The translations under genes and the position numbers were made by a program. The notes below the pieces were generated by a model. That model saw only the letters and a program-made list of their open reading frames with translations. It made no database searches and was not told the DNA's origin. From positions 10,380,809 through 10,444,808 of the forward strand of contig CM043959.1 of the NCBI GenBank assembly GCA_014529385.2: 64,000 nt of DNA. Direction: 5' to 3'. This DNA is from Adiantum capillus-veneris (lineage: Eukaryota > Streptophyta > Polypodiopsida > Polypodiales > Pteridaceae). Below are positions 31,330-41,157 of the stretch, piece after piece (position 1 is the stretch's first letter; each line of letters begins with the position of its first letter).

Positions 31330-32589
31330 CCTAAAGATACAAAGCAACTTTCTACTTTTATTCAAAAGGTGAAGTATATGGCAAGGTTCATTCCTTTGTC
31401 CTCTCAACTTCTTTATCCTCTACAACAAGTAGCAAGGTTGGATCCTCTACAATGGACAAATGAATGTGAAGAGGTTTTACAAGGTATCAAAGAGGTTCTT
31501 GGTTCTCTTCCTGCTATGCAAGCTCCTAATTGGGATAATGAGTTTTATGTGAATCCATCAGTAGGTGAGGATGCTATTGGAGCTATGCTTCTTCAACGAG
31601 GTAACAATTCTCACTACATGAAGCCTATCTATTGTGCTAGCAGGGTGAATCTAGAGGTGGAAAGAGTCTATACTGAGGTGGAGCTCATTATGGTAAGCGT
31701 GATTTATACATGTAGAAGGTCTAGGCACTACCTTCTCCCTAAACCATTCACATTCCTCACTAGCTACACTCTTCTACCTCAATTGGTGAATAGCCCTACT
31801 TTGTCAAAGAGGCTCATGAAGTGGATTGTGGAGCTACATGAATTCCAATTCTCTTTTCTTGTTGAGGAGATTACAAGGGCTACATTGGTTGATTTGCTTA
31901 CCTATAAGGAAATCCCTATTCTTCTTAAGGAGGATGCAGTGAAGAAGCAACACATGGAAGCTCCTGACATAGACAATGCCTATCTATTGTTTTTTGATGG
32001 CTCTTACAGGAAAGCGCATGGTGAAGCTTCAGGAGGTGTGGTATTTTATGATCCTCAAGGTTCTTTGGTAACTAAAAGGAGTTTGAATCTTACCGCACAA
32101 AGCAACAATGAAGATGAGTCTGCTACTTTGGAGAAAGGTCTCAACCTTTGCCTTGAGCTTGGCATCCGTTGTGTGAGGGTAAGAGGTGATGCTCTTTTGG
32201 TGGTTAAGCAAGTACTTGGGGTGTGGAAAAGTAAGAATCCAAGGCTGAAAAATATGTGTTTTCAAGTGAAGAATCTGCTTAAGCATTTTGAAGCTTGGAG
32301 TTTAAGGCATGTGGACAGGTCTCAAAATGAAGAAGCACATGGTGCAGCGCAAGCTTCAATTGGGCAACTGTATGTGATAAGGGATGATTCTCCTCTTTAT
32401 TTGGGAAGGGAAGCTTTAGAGAGGGACAAAGAGTTTCTACAAACAGGTATGCTTCCATCAGGGTTGGAGAAGCCAAAAAATTACACCTTCCTAAGTCGTG
32501 ACAAAAGGTATGTGCTACTTGGTGATGCCTTGTATATGAAGGGGGATGATCTTGTGATGACAAAAGTGCCTTGGAAAGAGGAAATTTAA
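31330..32589 (+). pseudogene. RT end, RNase H and additional RNase H of a Tat-lineage element
   Basis: From about 31330 the frame (406 aa from the methionine at 31369) reads RT connection (KYMARFIPLSSQLLYPLQQV), an RT-linked RNase H part (VGEDAIGAMLLQRG, then PIYCASRVNLEVERVYTEVE), and a second, archaeal-like RNase H near residues 205-330. The second domain has FFDGSYR, DESATLEKGLNL, RVRGDALLVVKQVLG and NEEAHGAAQ as likely catalytic blocks. It ends at a TAA (32587-32589), after which the same protein continues into the zinc finger, so that stop is probably premature. Confidence 0.8.
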
Positions 32590-32780
32590 AAAATTTTAGA
32601 GGAGAATCATGAGGGTTCTTGTGGTGGTCACTTTGCTTCAAAGATCACTTTGCATAAAGTCTTGCAGGAGGGTTATGTGTGGCCAAGTGTTCAACGTGAT
32701 GTTCATCATTGGTGCAAGTCTTGTAAAGAGTGTCAAAGTATGGAAAATAGGGTTCTCAAATCAGAATTAGAGGCACCATT
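32583..32780 (+). pseudogene. Integrase HHCC zinc finger (Tat-lineage)
   Basis: ILEENHEGSCGGHFAS supplies the two histidines and HHWCKSCKECQ the cysteines, with the usual YVWPSVQRDV spacer between. It joins the RNase H frame upstream (after its stop) and the integrase core downstream (after a frameshift near 32775). Confidence 0.75.
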
Positions 32781-33695
32781 GTGTCTTATGATGTGTTTGA
32801 GAAGTGGGATATTGATGCAATAGGTCCTCTACCTATGACAACTAGAGGCAAATGTTACATACTTACTGCTGTTGACTATCTATCCAGGTGGACCGAAGCC
32901 AAAGCTGTTAAGCACATCACGAGTAAAGATGTTTCCTTATTTATATATGAAGATATTTGCTGCAAATTTGGTATGCCATTGGAGTTACTTTCTGACAAGG
33001 GTCCAGGTTTCAGGGGAGAGTTGGTGGATTATCTATGTGAAAAGCTTCATGTGCATCGCAGGTTTACTACTCCATACTATCCGCAATGCAATGGCATGAA
33101 TGAAAGGTTTAATGGAGAGCTCATAAGGATGCTTACAAAGATGACAAGAAACAATGTGAAGACTTTGGATTTAGAGTTACCTTGTGCTCTATGGTCTTAT
33201 AGGATTGCCATCAAATCAGGTACTGGTTTTTCTCCCTTCCATCTAGTTTTTGGCAAAGAGGCTTTACTTCCTATTGAGGTGGAGATACCAGCCTTGAAGA
33301 TGATGCTAAAGCTTGAAGAAGAGCCCAAGGATGAATTCAAGGAAAGAATTTTATATTTGCAATGTGTACAATTGGATAGGGTGTTAGCTTTTGAGCATTA
33401 TGAGCAGGTCTTGAAGAAGAATCAAGCAAAGGCAAATGAGAAGGTAAAGAACAAGGACATCAAGAAGGGTTACATGGTACTTTGTTACAATAGTAAGCTT
33501 GATAGCACTTTTCAAAAGAAATTTCAAATCAAGTGGCAAGGTCTTTTCTTGGTCTTAAACAGGTTTCCAAATGGCACATATCAGCTTGCTGACTTGGATG
33601 GTACCCCGCATAAAGCACGTGTGAATGGCTACAGGTTGAAGAAATATATTGCAAGGTTGATTACTTTGATTGAGGATGATCCTTCTTTTGAATAA
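32781..33695 (+). CDS. Integrase core and C-terminus, Tat-lineage gypsy (304 aa, open)
   Basis: The frame carries the DDE catalytic residues in context: WDIDAIGPLP (first Asp), LLSDKGPGFRG (second Asp) and NGMNERFNGELIRML (Glu). It then has the C-terminal part with FQIKWQGLFLVLNRFPNGTY and RVNGYRLKKYI, a GPY/F-like module. No stop or frameshift interrupts it from about residue 1 to the TAA at 33693-33695. It is better preserved than any part of the surrounding chromovirus, which fits a younger insertion. The methionine at 32781 is internal to the original polyprotein, not a real start. Confidence 0.8.
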   Translation: MSYDVFEKWDIDAIGPLPMTTRGKCYILTAVDYLSRWTEAKAVKHITSKDVSLFIYEDICCKFGMPLELLSDKGPGFRGELVDYLCEKLHVHRRFTTPYYPQCNGMNERFNGELIRMLTKMTRNNVKTLDLELPCALWSYRIAIKSGTGFSPFHLVFGKEALLPIEVEIPALKMMLKLEEEPKDEFKERILYLQCVQLDRVLAFEHYEQVLKKNQAKANEKVKNKDIKKGYMVLCYNSKLDSTFQKKFQIKWQGLFLVLNRFPNGTYQLADLDGTPHKARVNGYRLKKYIARLITLIEDDPSFE

Positions 33696-33812
33696 TTTTC
33701 TGATCATTTTTCTAATGATGAAGATGAAGTGAAGACTCCCTCATGTGGTTTACAGGATCTCTTTTGTGCTGCTGATCATGAATGATCTAGCAGGCTGAGG
33801 TATGGCAAACTA

Positions 33813-34675
33813 TGTTGGGCGCATTTCTGACACCCCGTTTTTTGTAAATTTGTATGGACATGACGTCCAATGTCAAAAGGGCATGTGGAATTTCTTTTTG
33901 CGGGTTTTTTAGAGCAAGCACATTAACATGCACTGCAAGTCACTAGTCTAGTGACAGCTGTCGGGCTACTACTGTAAGTGCCCGTGAGTGAGTTTTTTGA
34001 AGTGAGCCTTGTATATAACAAAAACTCATGTACAAAATAAAAAAAGTTCAGCCAAAGATCAGAAATTTTCAGGTTTTAGCTCGTTGTGTCTCCTTGGTGC
34101 TCTTGGATGCAGTTTTTTGCCCCGACTAGCCTTCTCTACGTGTAGTCGTGTTGGGACAGCTTTCTGTTCGCGTCAATTTTTATCATGGAGGCATATGGAA
34201 TCGATTTTGGTAATCTTCAGATTTCTCTCCAGTAATTTTTCAATATTTTTTTCAAGCTTTAAAGTGCCCCAATTGGAGTTGTGCTCTTCAGGTTACGACT
34301 AGTTCTCTGTAGGGTTATGGCTATGGCAGCCTAGTGGCAAATTGTGTGTAGACAGATTCGGAGGGCATGTATCTATGAATTGTGGAATTGATGTTGAAGT
34401 TATGGGTTTGTGATGCTTGATTGTGAAAGGAGAGGCTGTTGTCTTCATCTTCATTGGTCGACGTGTGCTATAAATCCGTGCTTTGACAGGGTTTTGCTAC
34501 TATGTGACATAGTCTCTTGGGTGGGCGACGGCTAGTAAATTCCCAAGGGTCTACTCCTATTGGACTTGTGGTGTTTCAAAATGATTTTTCAAAGCTTTTT
34601 GCGTCTTGTAGTTCTCTTTCAACACTCTTGGGTGACATCACTATAGAGGTGTTTCAGTTTGCTTGTTTCCCAACA
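33813..34675 (+). repeat. 3' LTR of the nested Tat-lineage element
   Basis: The ends TGTTGGG (33813) and CCCAACA (34675) are perfect 7-base inverted ends, typical of LTRs. A TATATAA at 34012-34018 is a promoter candidate. The base after the end, 34676, is the first of the resumed chromovirus sequence. The partner 5' LTR is missing. Confidence 0.7.
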
Positions 34676-35591
34676 GCGTCATCTTTTGCTTGGTGTCAAA
34701 TTTGAATTGCGTACTGATCATCAAAGCTTGAAGTATATTTTCACTCAGCCATTGTTAAACAACAGACAAAGGAGATGGATTGAATTTTTGGATGATTATG
34801 GATTTGATTTGAAGTATTTGTGTGGAAAAGAAAATAAAGCTGCAGATGCATTGAGTCGTAGGCCTATGTGTACTTTGTTGACTGTTGTGCGGTCTAATTT
34901 GATTGATGATATACATGCTGAATTTGAAAATGATTCTTTTTATATGCCTATTTTGAAATTCTTGCGTGAGAATATTGGTGAGATGTATGAGAACAGATAT
35001 CACTTGTATAAGGTAAATCTGTATTATTATGACCGCTTGTGTGTTCCTGCAAATTTTGCTTTTAAGAGTCAAATTATGCATGAGTGTCATAATTCACCTT
35101 TTTCTGGTCATCCTGGATTGAATAAAACATATGAAAAGATTAAAAGTTCATTCTTTTGGCCGCGTATGAAATTGGATGTTAAGAATTATGTGGGTGAATG
35201 CTTTCAATGTCAACAAGTTAAGATTGAACATAAGAGGATGCCTGGTGACCTTGAACCCTTAGACATTCCTTTACAGAAGTGGGAGTCCATATGCATGGAC
35301 TTTATCATTAGACTTCCTACTACTCGTGGAGGGTATCACTCGATCTTTCTGGTGGTAGATAGACTCACAAAACAAGCTCACTTTTTTCCTGTAAAAATAA
35401 TTGATACTGCATTGACCATTGCACGCTTGTTTGTGAAAGAGATATTTCGTTTTCATGGCATGCCCAAGAGCATAGTTTCTGACAAAGATTCTAAGTTCAC
35501 TTCTCATTTCTGGAGAGAGACTTTTGACTCTATAGGTACCCAGTTACGCATGTTTTTCATCCTCAAACAGATGGGTAAACAGAGAGAGTGA
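34676..35591 (+). pseudogene. Chromovirus RNase H end, HHCC finger and integrase core
   Basis: The frame resumes with HLLLGVKFELRTDHQSLKYI and the RNase H end (KENKAADALSRRP), then the HHCC finger (HECHNSPFSGHPG and CFQCQQVK), then the integrase core with ICMDFIIRLP (first Asp) and SIVSDKDSKFTSHFW (second Asp). A one-base shift near 35545 moves the frame; the original continues as SHPQTDG, stop, TERVNHILED in the next frame, holding the catalytic Glu. Confidence 0.85.
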
Positions 35592-36295
35592 ATCATATTT
35601 TAGAAGATATGTTACGAATGTATGTCAATGAAAACCAATCTAATTGGAATGAATATCTGCCTTTGGTTGAATTTGCATATAACAGTTCATATCATTCATC
35701 TATTAGGATGACTCCGTTTGAGGCAATGTATGGCTATAATTGTCCCACACCTATTAATTTCCTTAACTCGAGGAATAAGGTAGAACTGTCACGTGAGATG
35801 CTTGAGAAAATGGATAGCGAGTTGGTCAAAATCAGGGGGAATATTAGAGAAGTTCAAAAGAGACATAAATTGTATTATGACAAGAAACATCGTGTTGTGG
35901 AGTATGAAACTGGTGATATGGTTTTCTTAAAGGTTATTCGTGAGAAGTCTCATTTGATTCTTGGAAAGGATAGAAGATTGTCTCCATGATTTGCTGGGCT
36001 GTTTAAAATTTTGAAGCGCATTGGTTCATTAGCTTACAAATTGGAATTGCCTTCTTATGTTAAAGTGCATCCTGTATTTCATGTGAGTTTATTGAAAAAG
36101 TATGTTCCTAATGTGCATCATGTTTTACAAGACAACTCTAAGTTGAAAGATGACGAAACATTGACCGTAGAACCAGACTTAGTGCTAGATAGGCGTGTTA
36201 AACATCTGAGAAATAGAGACATTGTGGAAGTTTTGGTTAAGTGGCAGAACTATCCAATAGAGGATGCATCATGTGCTGATCTTAGTGTTTTGTAA
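35588..36295 (+). pseudogene. Chromovirus integrase C-terminus and chromodomain-like tail
   Basis: HILEDMLRMYVNENQSNWNE continues the integrase from the upstream frame. One in-frame TGA at 35987-35989 (SP-stop-FAGLF, probably a decayed CGA arginine codon) interrupts the GPY/F region, which resumes as FKILKRIGSLAYKLELPSY. The end, VLDRRVKHLRNRDIVEVLVK then WQNYPIEDAS, resembles the C-terminal chromodomain by which chromoviruses bind modified histones. Confidence 0.8.
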
Positions 36296-36344
36296 ACAGA
36301 AATTTTCTCTCTTTTCCAACTCTGAGGACAGAGTTAATTTTGAT

Positions 36345-36354
36345 AAGGGGAGAA
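36345..36354 (+). other. Polypurine tract of the chromovirus
   Basis: AAGGGGAGAA directly precedes the 3' LTR and is the expected primer site for plus-strand DNA synthesis. Confidence 0.8.
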
Positions 36355-37326
36355 TGTAATAGGACTAATCTTTGAAGTTCTTAAAGTCGAAAAGAATGTA
36401 GTAGGGCACATCTTTCGTTTACCACGATTTGAAAGATTGTTGAATAGTCTATTAAATAGAGCTTATATGAATGAGTTTGAGTTATTAAGAGAGAACATAT
36501 ATTCTTTTTTTAAAATAATACACTAAAGACGTATTTGATAAAGATTAATGAATAACAGATAGTCTGTCTATGAATAGTAAAATTGAGATTTTTATTAATA
36601 TAAGTGTTTTATATTTATGTGTTTTAGTTTAAATTGCATGGTTAGGCTTAAAATAAGTTGAAAAAGTAGTGGAGACCCAAAAATAGAGGTTTTAGGAGCC
36701 GCGACCTAAAAGTTGCGTTTTCAGCCAAAGAAAGATGTTTTTCGAAATTCTGTCCGCGAAACCTGGTAGACCAAACCTATTTCCGTCGTTTTGAGTAACT
36801 GGATTGCTTTGTTCTGAGTTCGTTTGTAAAAGTTATGATGGAAACAAACAGAAGGCAGCAGCAAGGTAGTATACGCAGGGACAGGCAGACATACAACATC
36901 ATACAACTCTCCCTGCTATCAACCAAGAAGTGGATTTGTTTCTTCATGGTGGACTATTGCAATTGAGATTATGAAGGTATACTTGGTGCGAAAATCGAGT
37001 TGACTGAACGCTTAAAAAGCGACTATTTTGAGAAGTCGTAGGCTTTTCGAGGAAAAGAAGGATAAAAGCGCGACGGGTGGTGCATTTGGGGATCATTCAC
37101 CGATCTCTTCTTCTGCGAGTGCGAGTGCGAGTGTGAGTGCGAGTGAGACGCTGCATGCAAGCAAACTGAAGCTCGGGGGTGGTCGGGAGGTTCGAGATGC
37201 GTACAACGGAGTGCGCCCATATTCAATTGCTCCTCTATTGTATCAAAAGTCTGCAAAGATTCATCAATACAAAGATCTCTTTCTCTACCTTTTGCTGTCT
37301 ATCTCTATTATTCTGTTCCTGTGACA
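36355..37326 (+). repeat. 3' LTR of the chromovirus
   Basis: Direct repeat of 28618-29583, from TGTAATAGGACTAATC to CCTGTGACA. It is 6 bases longer overall, with one more GCGAGT-type hexamer near 37120-37145. It is followed by the CACGA duplication at 37327-37331. Confidence 0.9.
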
Positions 37327-37331
37327 CACGA

Positions 37332-38020
37332 CCAACAAAACTAGAAGAAAAATAATGATGATGATGATGACGAGACAATGAGGGTGGACAGAACACAGGG
37401 TTAGCTACTACAAGTCCATCAACAATTATTGGGAGCTAGCCTCCATAGACCATGCCGCAGATAGGCCTACTAAGGATCAACCACCACAAGATGGGGACAA
37501 CCAACACAAGCCACTTGATCATCAAAAAATTGGTAGGCAGGCATATCATAGTCATTGTAAGGGAAAGGCATTCTCTTAGACCCTAAATATGAATCTAATC
37601 GTAATCACTCTAACGAGCTACTAACACTAAACAAAAGCCTACAAAAGCAAAAACATCTCTAGATCTAGCAATACTTGGATGATGACACAATCTATTCAAA
37701 CTTGGAGAGGTTTTGGATGTTGTATGTGGGGACCAAACGGATCGTGGAAGACTAGAAATCAGCCAATTATCATGATCAGTCAGTCTGCCAACTTCCATGA
37801 CATCCAAGTATTAAATAGGGTCCCAAAAAAATGCCTTGCAAATGACGACAAAGCCATAAACCCAACAATAGAAGACTTAATCACTATATCTCTTAAGTCT
37901 CTAGGGATATAGATAGAGATATTAGTGGGCACCAGACTGACCTACTAATGCATGAAAGATATCCGGCTGCAAATCAAAGAGATGATCATACAAATGTAGA
38001 GTCATAGGGGAATTCAAAAC
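37332..38020 (+). pseudogene. Unrecognised retroelement ORF, 3' part
   Basis: This continues the ORF cut at 28617 (NKTRRK and an Asp-rich run). A recognisable block near 37710-37900 reads LYVGTKRIVED, NYHDQSVCQLP, RVPKKCLAND, allowing frameshifts. The same block occurs at 51760-51967 (LYVGTKQMVEPWKLIKYHDQ), and both are followed by CMKDI and IKE(M/L) sequence, so the two loci hold members of one protein family. No known domain was recognised; it may be the structural protein of a non-autonomous element. Confidence 0.45.
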
Positions 38021-38500
38021 TAAGTGTTGTAGGAGTGCTTTGCAAGCTTATTGCTGATTTACAACAATTTCAACTCTTATGGGCCAATGGAAATTTCAAA
38101 TGAGAAGGATCATTAAGATCATGAACCAGCTTCTTCAGCACTAACAATCAAAGCCTCCAAGATTTCATAAAAAGACTTAAATGGCTTAATTTTTGATTTT
38201 TTTCGAGTTGGTACCCTACTACTACTACTCATACCTGGCGTACCAATAAAGAAACGCAGTTCTTTATCTCGATATTCGGCCCCGTCCAGCCAAGAAATCC
38301 ACGTGAGCCCCCCCCTCCTCCCCTGTCTCCGCGACCTGCTCGCTCACCCTCCTGCCCCTTTGTGCCACCTCATCCATTCCACCCCCGTCCGAGTACCTGC
38401 CTCCCATGCATAGGCCGCCTCCAGCCGTGAGCGACACCTCTCTCCCCTCTTCGAAGCTGCAGAACCAATGCAGCAGAAAATCAACACTCTACACGTCCTG
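38021..38500. other. Transition to GC-rich DNA, with a short palindromic motif
   Basis: CAATAAAGAAACGCAGTTCTTTAT-like sequence at 38241-38264 recurs as CAATAAAGAAACTCAGTTTCTT at 39494-39515, where its core is a perfect palindrome (AAGAAACT and AGTTTCTT). Both copies are followed within 50-60 bases by a C-run. From 38270 on the DNA is GC- and pyrimidine-rich with no reliable frame. Confidence 0.4.
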
Positions 38501-38516
38501 AGTTCTCCCACCTATT

Positions 38517-38548
<32 letters not shown>

Positions 38549-38763
38549 TCCACGTCGGCATAGGCCTTCCCCCCTCCGACCTCCGCCCTTCCTCTGTCAG
38601 CCCTCGCGTAAGTTCCAACTCTGCTCGTAAGTCTCTGGGCGGCATCCATGTTGGGCTTGCATGAGGGCCTGCTGCTTGACCCTGAGAGGGAGAGAGAGAG
38701 AGCTTGTAGCCGCGCCCCCCCCCCCCCCCCCCCCCCCCCCCCAAAAATTAAAAGCTCATTGTG

Positions 38764-38794
<31 letters not shown>

Positions 38795-38960
38795 GTCTCC
38801 CTCTGTTGCAAAAAGGCGAGTGTACATGCGAAGAGGAGACGGTGAAGTATAGCCGTCCACCGTCCACCGCCTTGCGAGAAGGGCCCGTCCCGAATTCTGT
38901 CCTGGGACTTGCCTCGCTGTCGAACCTCTGGCCTTCGCCGCAAACGGATCATCTCCAGAT
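38501..38960. repeat. GA microsatellites and poly-C tract
   Basis: (GA)n at 38518-38546, short (AG)n at 38690-38702, poly-C at 38715-38742 and (AG)n at 38769-38793. Frames through these give Ser-Leu or Arg-Glu runs and proline or glycine runs, which are artefacts. The spacing DNA is GC-rich and non-coding as far as I can see. Confidence 0.85.
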
Positions 38961-38987
38961 TCCCTACTTTTTGAACGATTTTCGTAA

Positions 38988-39451
38988 GGGAAAATTACCA
39001 AAATACCCCTCTAATTTTAGGAAATTCCCAAAATACCCCTCAAATTTCAAAAATTCCCAAAATACCCCCGATATTTTGTCATAAATTCCCAAAATGCCCT
39101 TCAAATTTTCCAAAATTCCCAAAATACCCCTGGTTGTGAGAGTAAATTTCTCGAAAAATAAAATTTTTTGTAGGTCGTCACAAGAAGAGTGATTGTCTAT
39201 CGTCCAAGATGCTAAAACTACAATTTGAGTTGGTTACATTGGCTTTGGAGATGAATTACTTCATTATTTTTAGACATAATTACCTTTTTTGCGATGGTAA
39301 CTGGTTACAAATTACCTCCTGAGCACTCAAAATGGATCTCAATTGTCAAAAATGAATGAAGATTAGAAAATCTTGAACAATCCAACCAAAATAGATACAG
39401 GGGTATTTTGGGAATTTCCTCAAATTAGAGGGGTATTTTGGTAATTTTCCC
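38988..39451. mobile_element. Mutator-type MITE with 9-bp target duplication (464 bp)
   Basis: Terminal inverted repeats of at least 50 bases begin GGGAAAATTACCAAAATACC on both ends. TTTTCGTAA is directly repeated on both sides (38979-38987 and 39452-39460), a 9-base duplication as made by Mutator-like transposases. Inside the left arm the ATTCCCAAAATACCCCT module repeats several times (39020-39130). There is no coding capacity, so it is non-autonomous. An alternative reading puts the ends slightly further out because the flanks are also inverted relative to each other. Confidence 0.7.
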
Positions 39452-39540
39452 TTTTCGTAAATCGTTCAGACATATTTTACTATGCTGACATAACAATAAA
39501 GAAACTCAGTTTCTTACTTGATGCTGCCTCAATAACACCC

Positions 39541-39893
39541 CCCCCCCCCATCTACGAGGTGATTGTGGGCCGTAGATCCAAACGACGGCACCAAAAGTAA
39601 TCTAGGGTACCCTCGATTACTTTTGTAATTTAGGATACCCCAATACTTTCAGAGGTTGTCGCCTTGCACATGTGTTTTAAGTAAATTAGGACCTCCATGT
39701 TTCAAAAACGCACGCAAGGTGAAGTCGTTACGACATGTGCCTCTCATGGGTGAGGTCACGGGTTCAAACCCCACGCTCGTAAAATGGGGTACCCTACATT
39801 ACTTTCGAAACGCGGGTACCTTAGATTACAAAAAGTAATCTAGGGTACCCGTATTCCATATCTACGGCCCACAATCCTCCTACCGTAGATTCC
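39541..39893. mobile_element. Foldback element with nested inverted repeats
   Basis: The outer arms are 39551-39579 (ATCTACG...GATTGTGGGCCGTAGAT) and its inverse at 39859-39891 (ATCTACGGCCCACAATC...CGTAGAT). Inner arms AAAAGTAATCTAGGGTACCC and its relatives occur at 39594-39613 and, in direct and inverted form, at 39776-39850. The loop contains a tRNA-like promoter box (separate entry). The length fits a MITE, but no clear target duplication was found. Confidence 0.5.
39715..39781 (+). other. tRNA-like (SINE-type) segment with Pol III B box
   Basis: GGGTTCAAACCCC at 39760-39772 matches the Pol III B-box pattern GGTTCRANYCC, and an A-box-like AAGGTGAAGTCGTTA lies about 40 bases upstream. The stretch is too diverged for a functional tRNA by eye and sits in the loop of the foldback, so it may be a SINE head or a captured tRNA gene. 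Confidence 0.4.
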
Positions 39894-40189
39894 ACCCTCC
39901 CATGTCCGTGTCACTTAGTCCGGAGCCCCCCTCCCCCTTAATATTCTCTCCTCCAACCCCCTTAAAAAAAGCCCAAAGTCCATGTGTCTGCTTCTTTCTG
40001 CTCGCGCAGCTCCCTCACCCTCTGTCACCCTACGTCTCCTGCCCAGCCCCGCCGTGCCTGCCTCCCTCCCTTTCCACGTCAAGTTTTGACCTCCAAGCCC
40101 TCGCCAGTCCAGAGAGAGACCTACGCGTAGAAACCCCCGCTTGTCTCCCCCCTCTTCCACCTGCAATGGTAGCCGCGTGCAACTCCAGC

Positions 40190-40236
<47 letters not shown>

Positions 40237-40435
40237 CCCTCCGTGCACAAGCCCCTTGGTTGCCCTGTAGAGACCCGTCGGCCTTCCTCGCCATAGAAGC
40301 ACAGAGAGAGACATATATATATCGGAGAAGGGACACATACTCGCTTGATACCTACTACCCTTACATGTGTCCATGCACGAGCCCATGCGTGCATGGATTA
40401 GAAAATGCACATAGACTTTTCGCACAGCAACGGCG

Positions 40436-40480
<45 letters not shown>
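39894..40480. repeat. Pyrimidine-rich DNA with two long GA microsatellites
   Basis: (GA)n at 40193-40234 and 40440-40479, separated by GC-rich DNA with an ATATATAT run at 40311-40321. The open frames of 97-159 residues on both strands here consist largely of SL or RE runs read through the repeats and are rejected as genes. Confidence 0.8.
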
Positions 40481-40481
<1 letters not shown>

Positions 40482-40920
40482 TGACCGTATCTTCCCTGAT
40501 TCGACTCAATTCAAACTTTTTTCAAAATCAACCACACATGGAATCTAATTTTTATTGAACTTGTGAAGAAGAAGAGAAGCGATAGAAATCGAAGAAGCAG
40601 GGTCGAAGAAATAGAAGATAAGTTTAGGTTAAATGCAACAAGCTTTGGAGCTTTAAGCGGTTTGAGCAGAGCCTATTGAGGTTGTCATTTGAACCAATTT
40701 CAAGAGACTACAGAGATTTAATTAGTTGATATGTGAACTTGCAACCTTTCGCACACGAAGCAAGAATCTACACCGAATTTGAAATTCAAGATATCTTATT
40801 CAAGAGGTTGTAGTAGGGGGCACCCAATTGTAAAAAATGGAAAAAATATGGCCATTTGAGGGTGAGGAATCAGGAAGGGATTTGGGATTCTCTCTCACAC
40901 ACGTGTGGCTTGCCATGCCA

Positions 40921-40957
<37 letters not shown>

Positions 40958-41040
40958 TGCACATCAAAGGGTTGGAGTCTGGCTTTTTCTCACCGACTAT
41001 ATTGAGAAACCCCTCTTTCTCTCATGCGCAGGGAGTGCTA

Positions 41041-41084
<44 letters not shown>

Positions 41085-41157
41085 TCATGTCGCTCTTGGA
41101 TAGTCTGCAGGAGGGTTGTCTTGGGTTGAGTATGAGCAAGATGAAGGCAGGGCAGGC

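Larger units (their letters stand above)
31321..34675 (+). mobile_element. 5'-truncated Tat-lineage gypsy element nested in the chromovirus
   Basis: The segment runs from the RT C-terminus through RNase H, a second RNase H, the HHCC finger and integrase to a 3' LTR that starts TGTTGGG and ends CCCAACA exactly where chromovirus RNase H resumes (RHLLLGVKFELRTDHQSL). Two RNase H domains define the plant Tat/Ogre lineage. Its 5' LTR, gag, protease and most of RT are missing, and so are about 200 residues of chromovirus pol. A normal insertion followed by one large deletion explains this best. Confidence 0.75.
28618..37326 (+). mobile_element. Full-length chromovirus (Ty3/gypsy) with nested Tat-lineage fragment
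   Basis: The element has two LTRs (966 and 972 bp), a 5-bp target duplication (CACGA), an initiator-Met primer-binding site, gag, protease, RT, the end of RNase H, integrase, a chromodomain-like tail and a purine tract. Between RT and the RNase H end its own sequence is missing and replaced by 3.35 kb of another gypsy lineage. The LTRs differ by only a few percent by eye, so insertion is fairly recent, yet the genes carry frameshifts and stops. Confidence 0.9.

Noticed and set aside
31321-34675. The Tat segment as the chromovirus's own genes
   Set aside because: It has a second RNase H domain and its own 3' LTR ends, and chromovirus RNase H and integrase resume after it, so two lineages are present.
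28613-37331. A second intact element from two LTR-internal frames (29291-29581 and 37028-37324)
   Set aside because: The two frames are the same LTR segment in both LTRs; an LTR repeat is not a duplicated gene.
39902-40270. 122-residue proline-rich frame (MSVSLSPEPPSPLIFSPPTP) as a host gene
   Set aside because: Composition follows the pyrimidine-rich DNA and the frame ends in a GA microsatellite; no domain or splice structure was seen.
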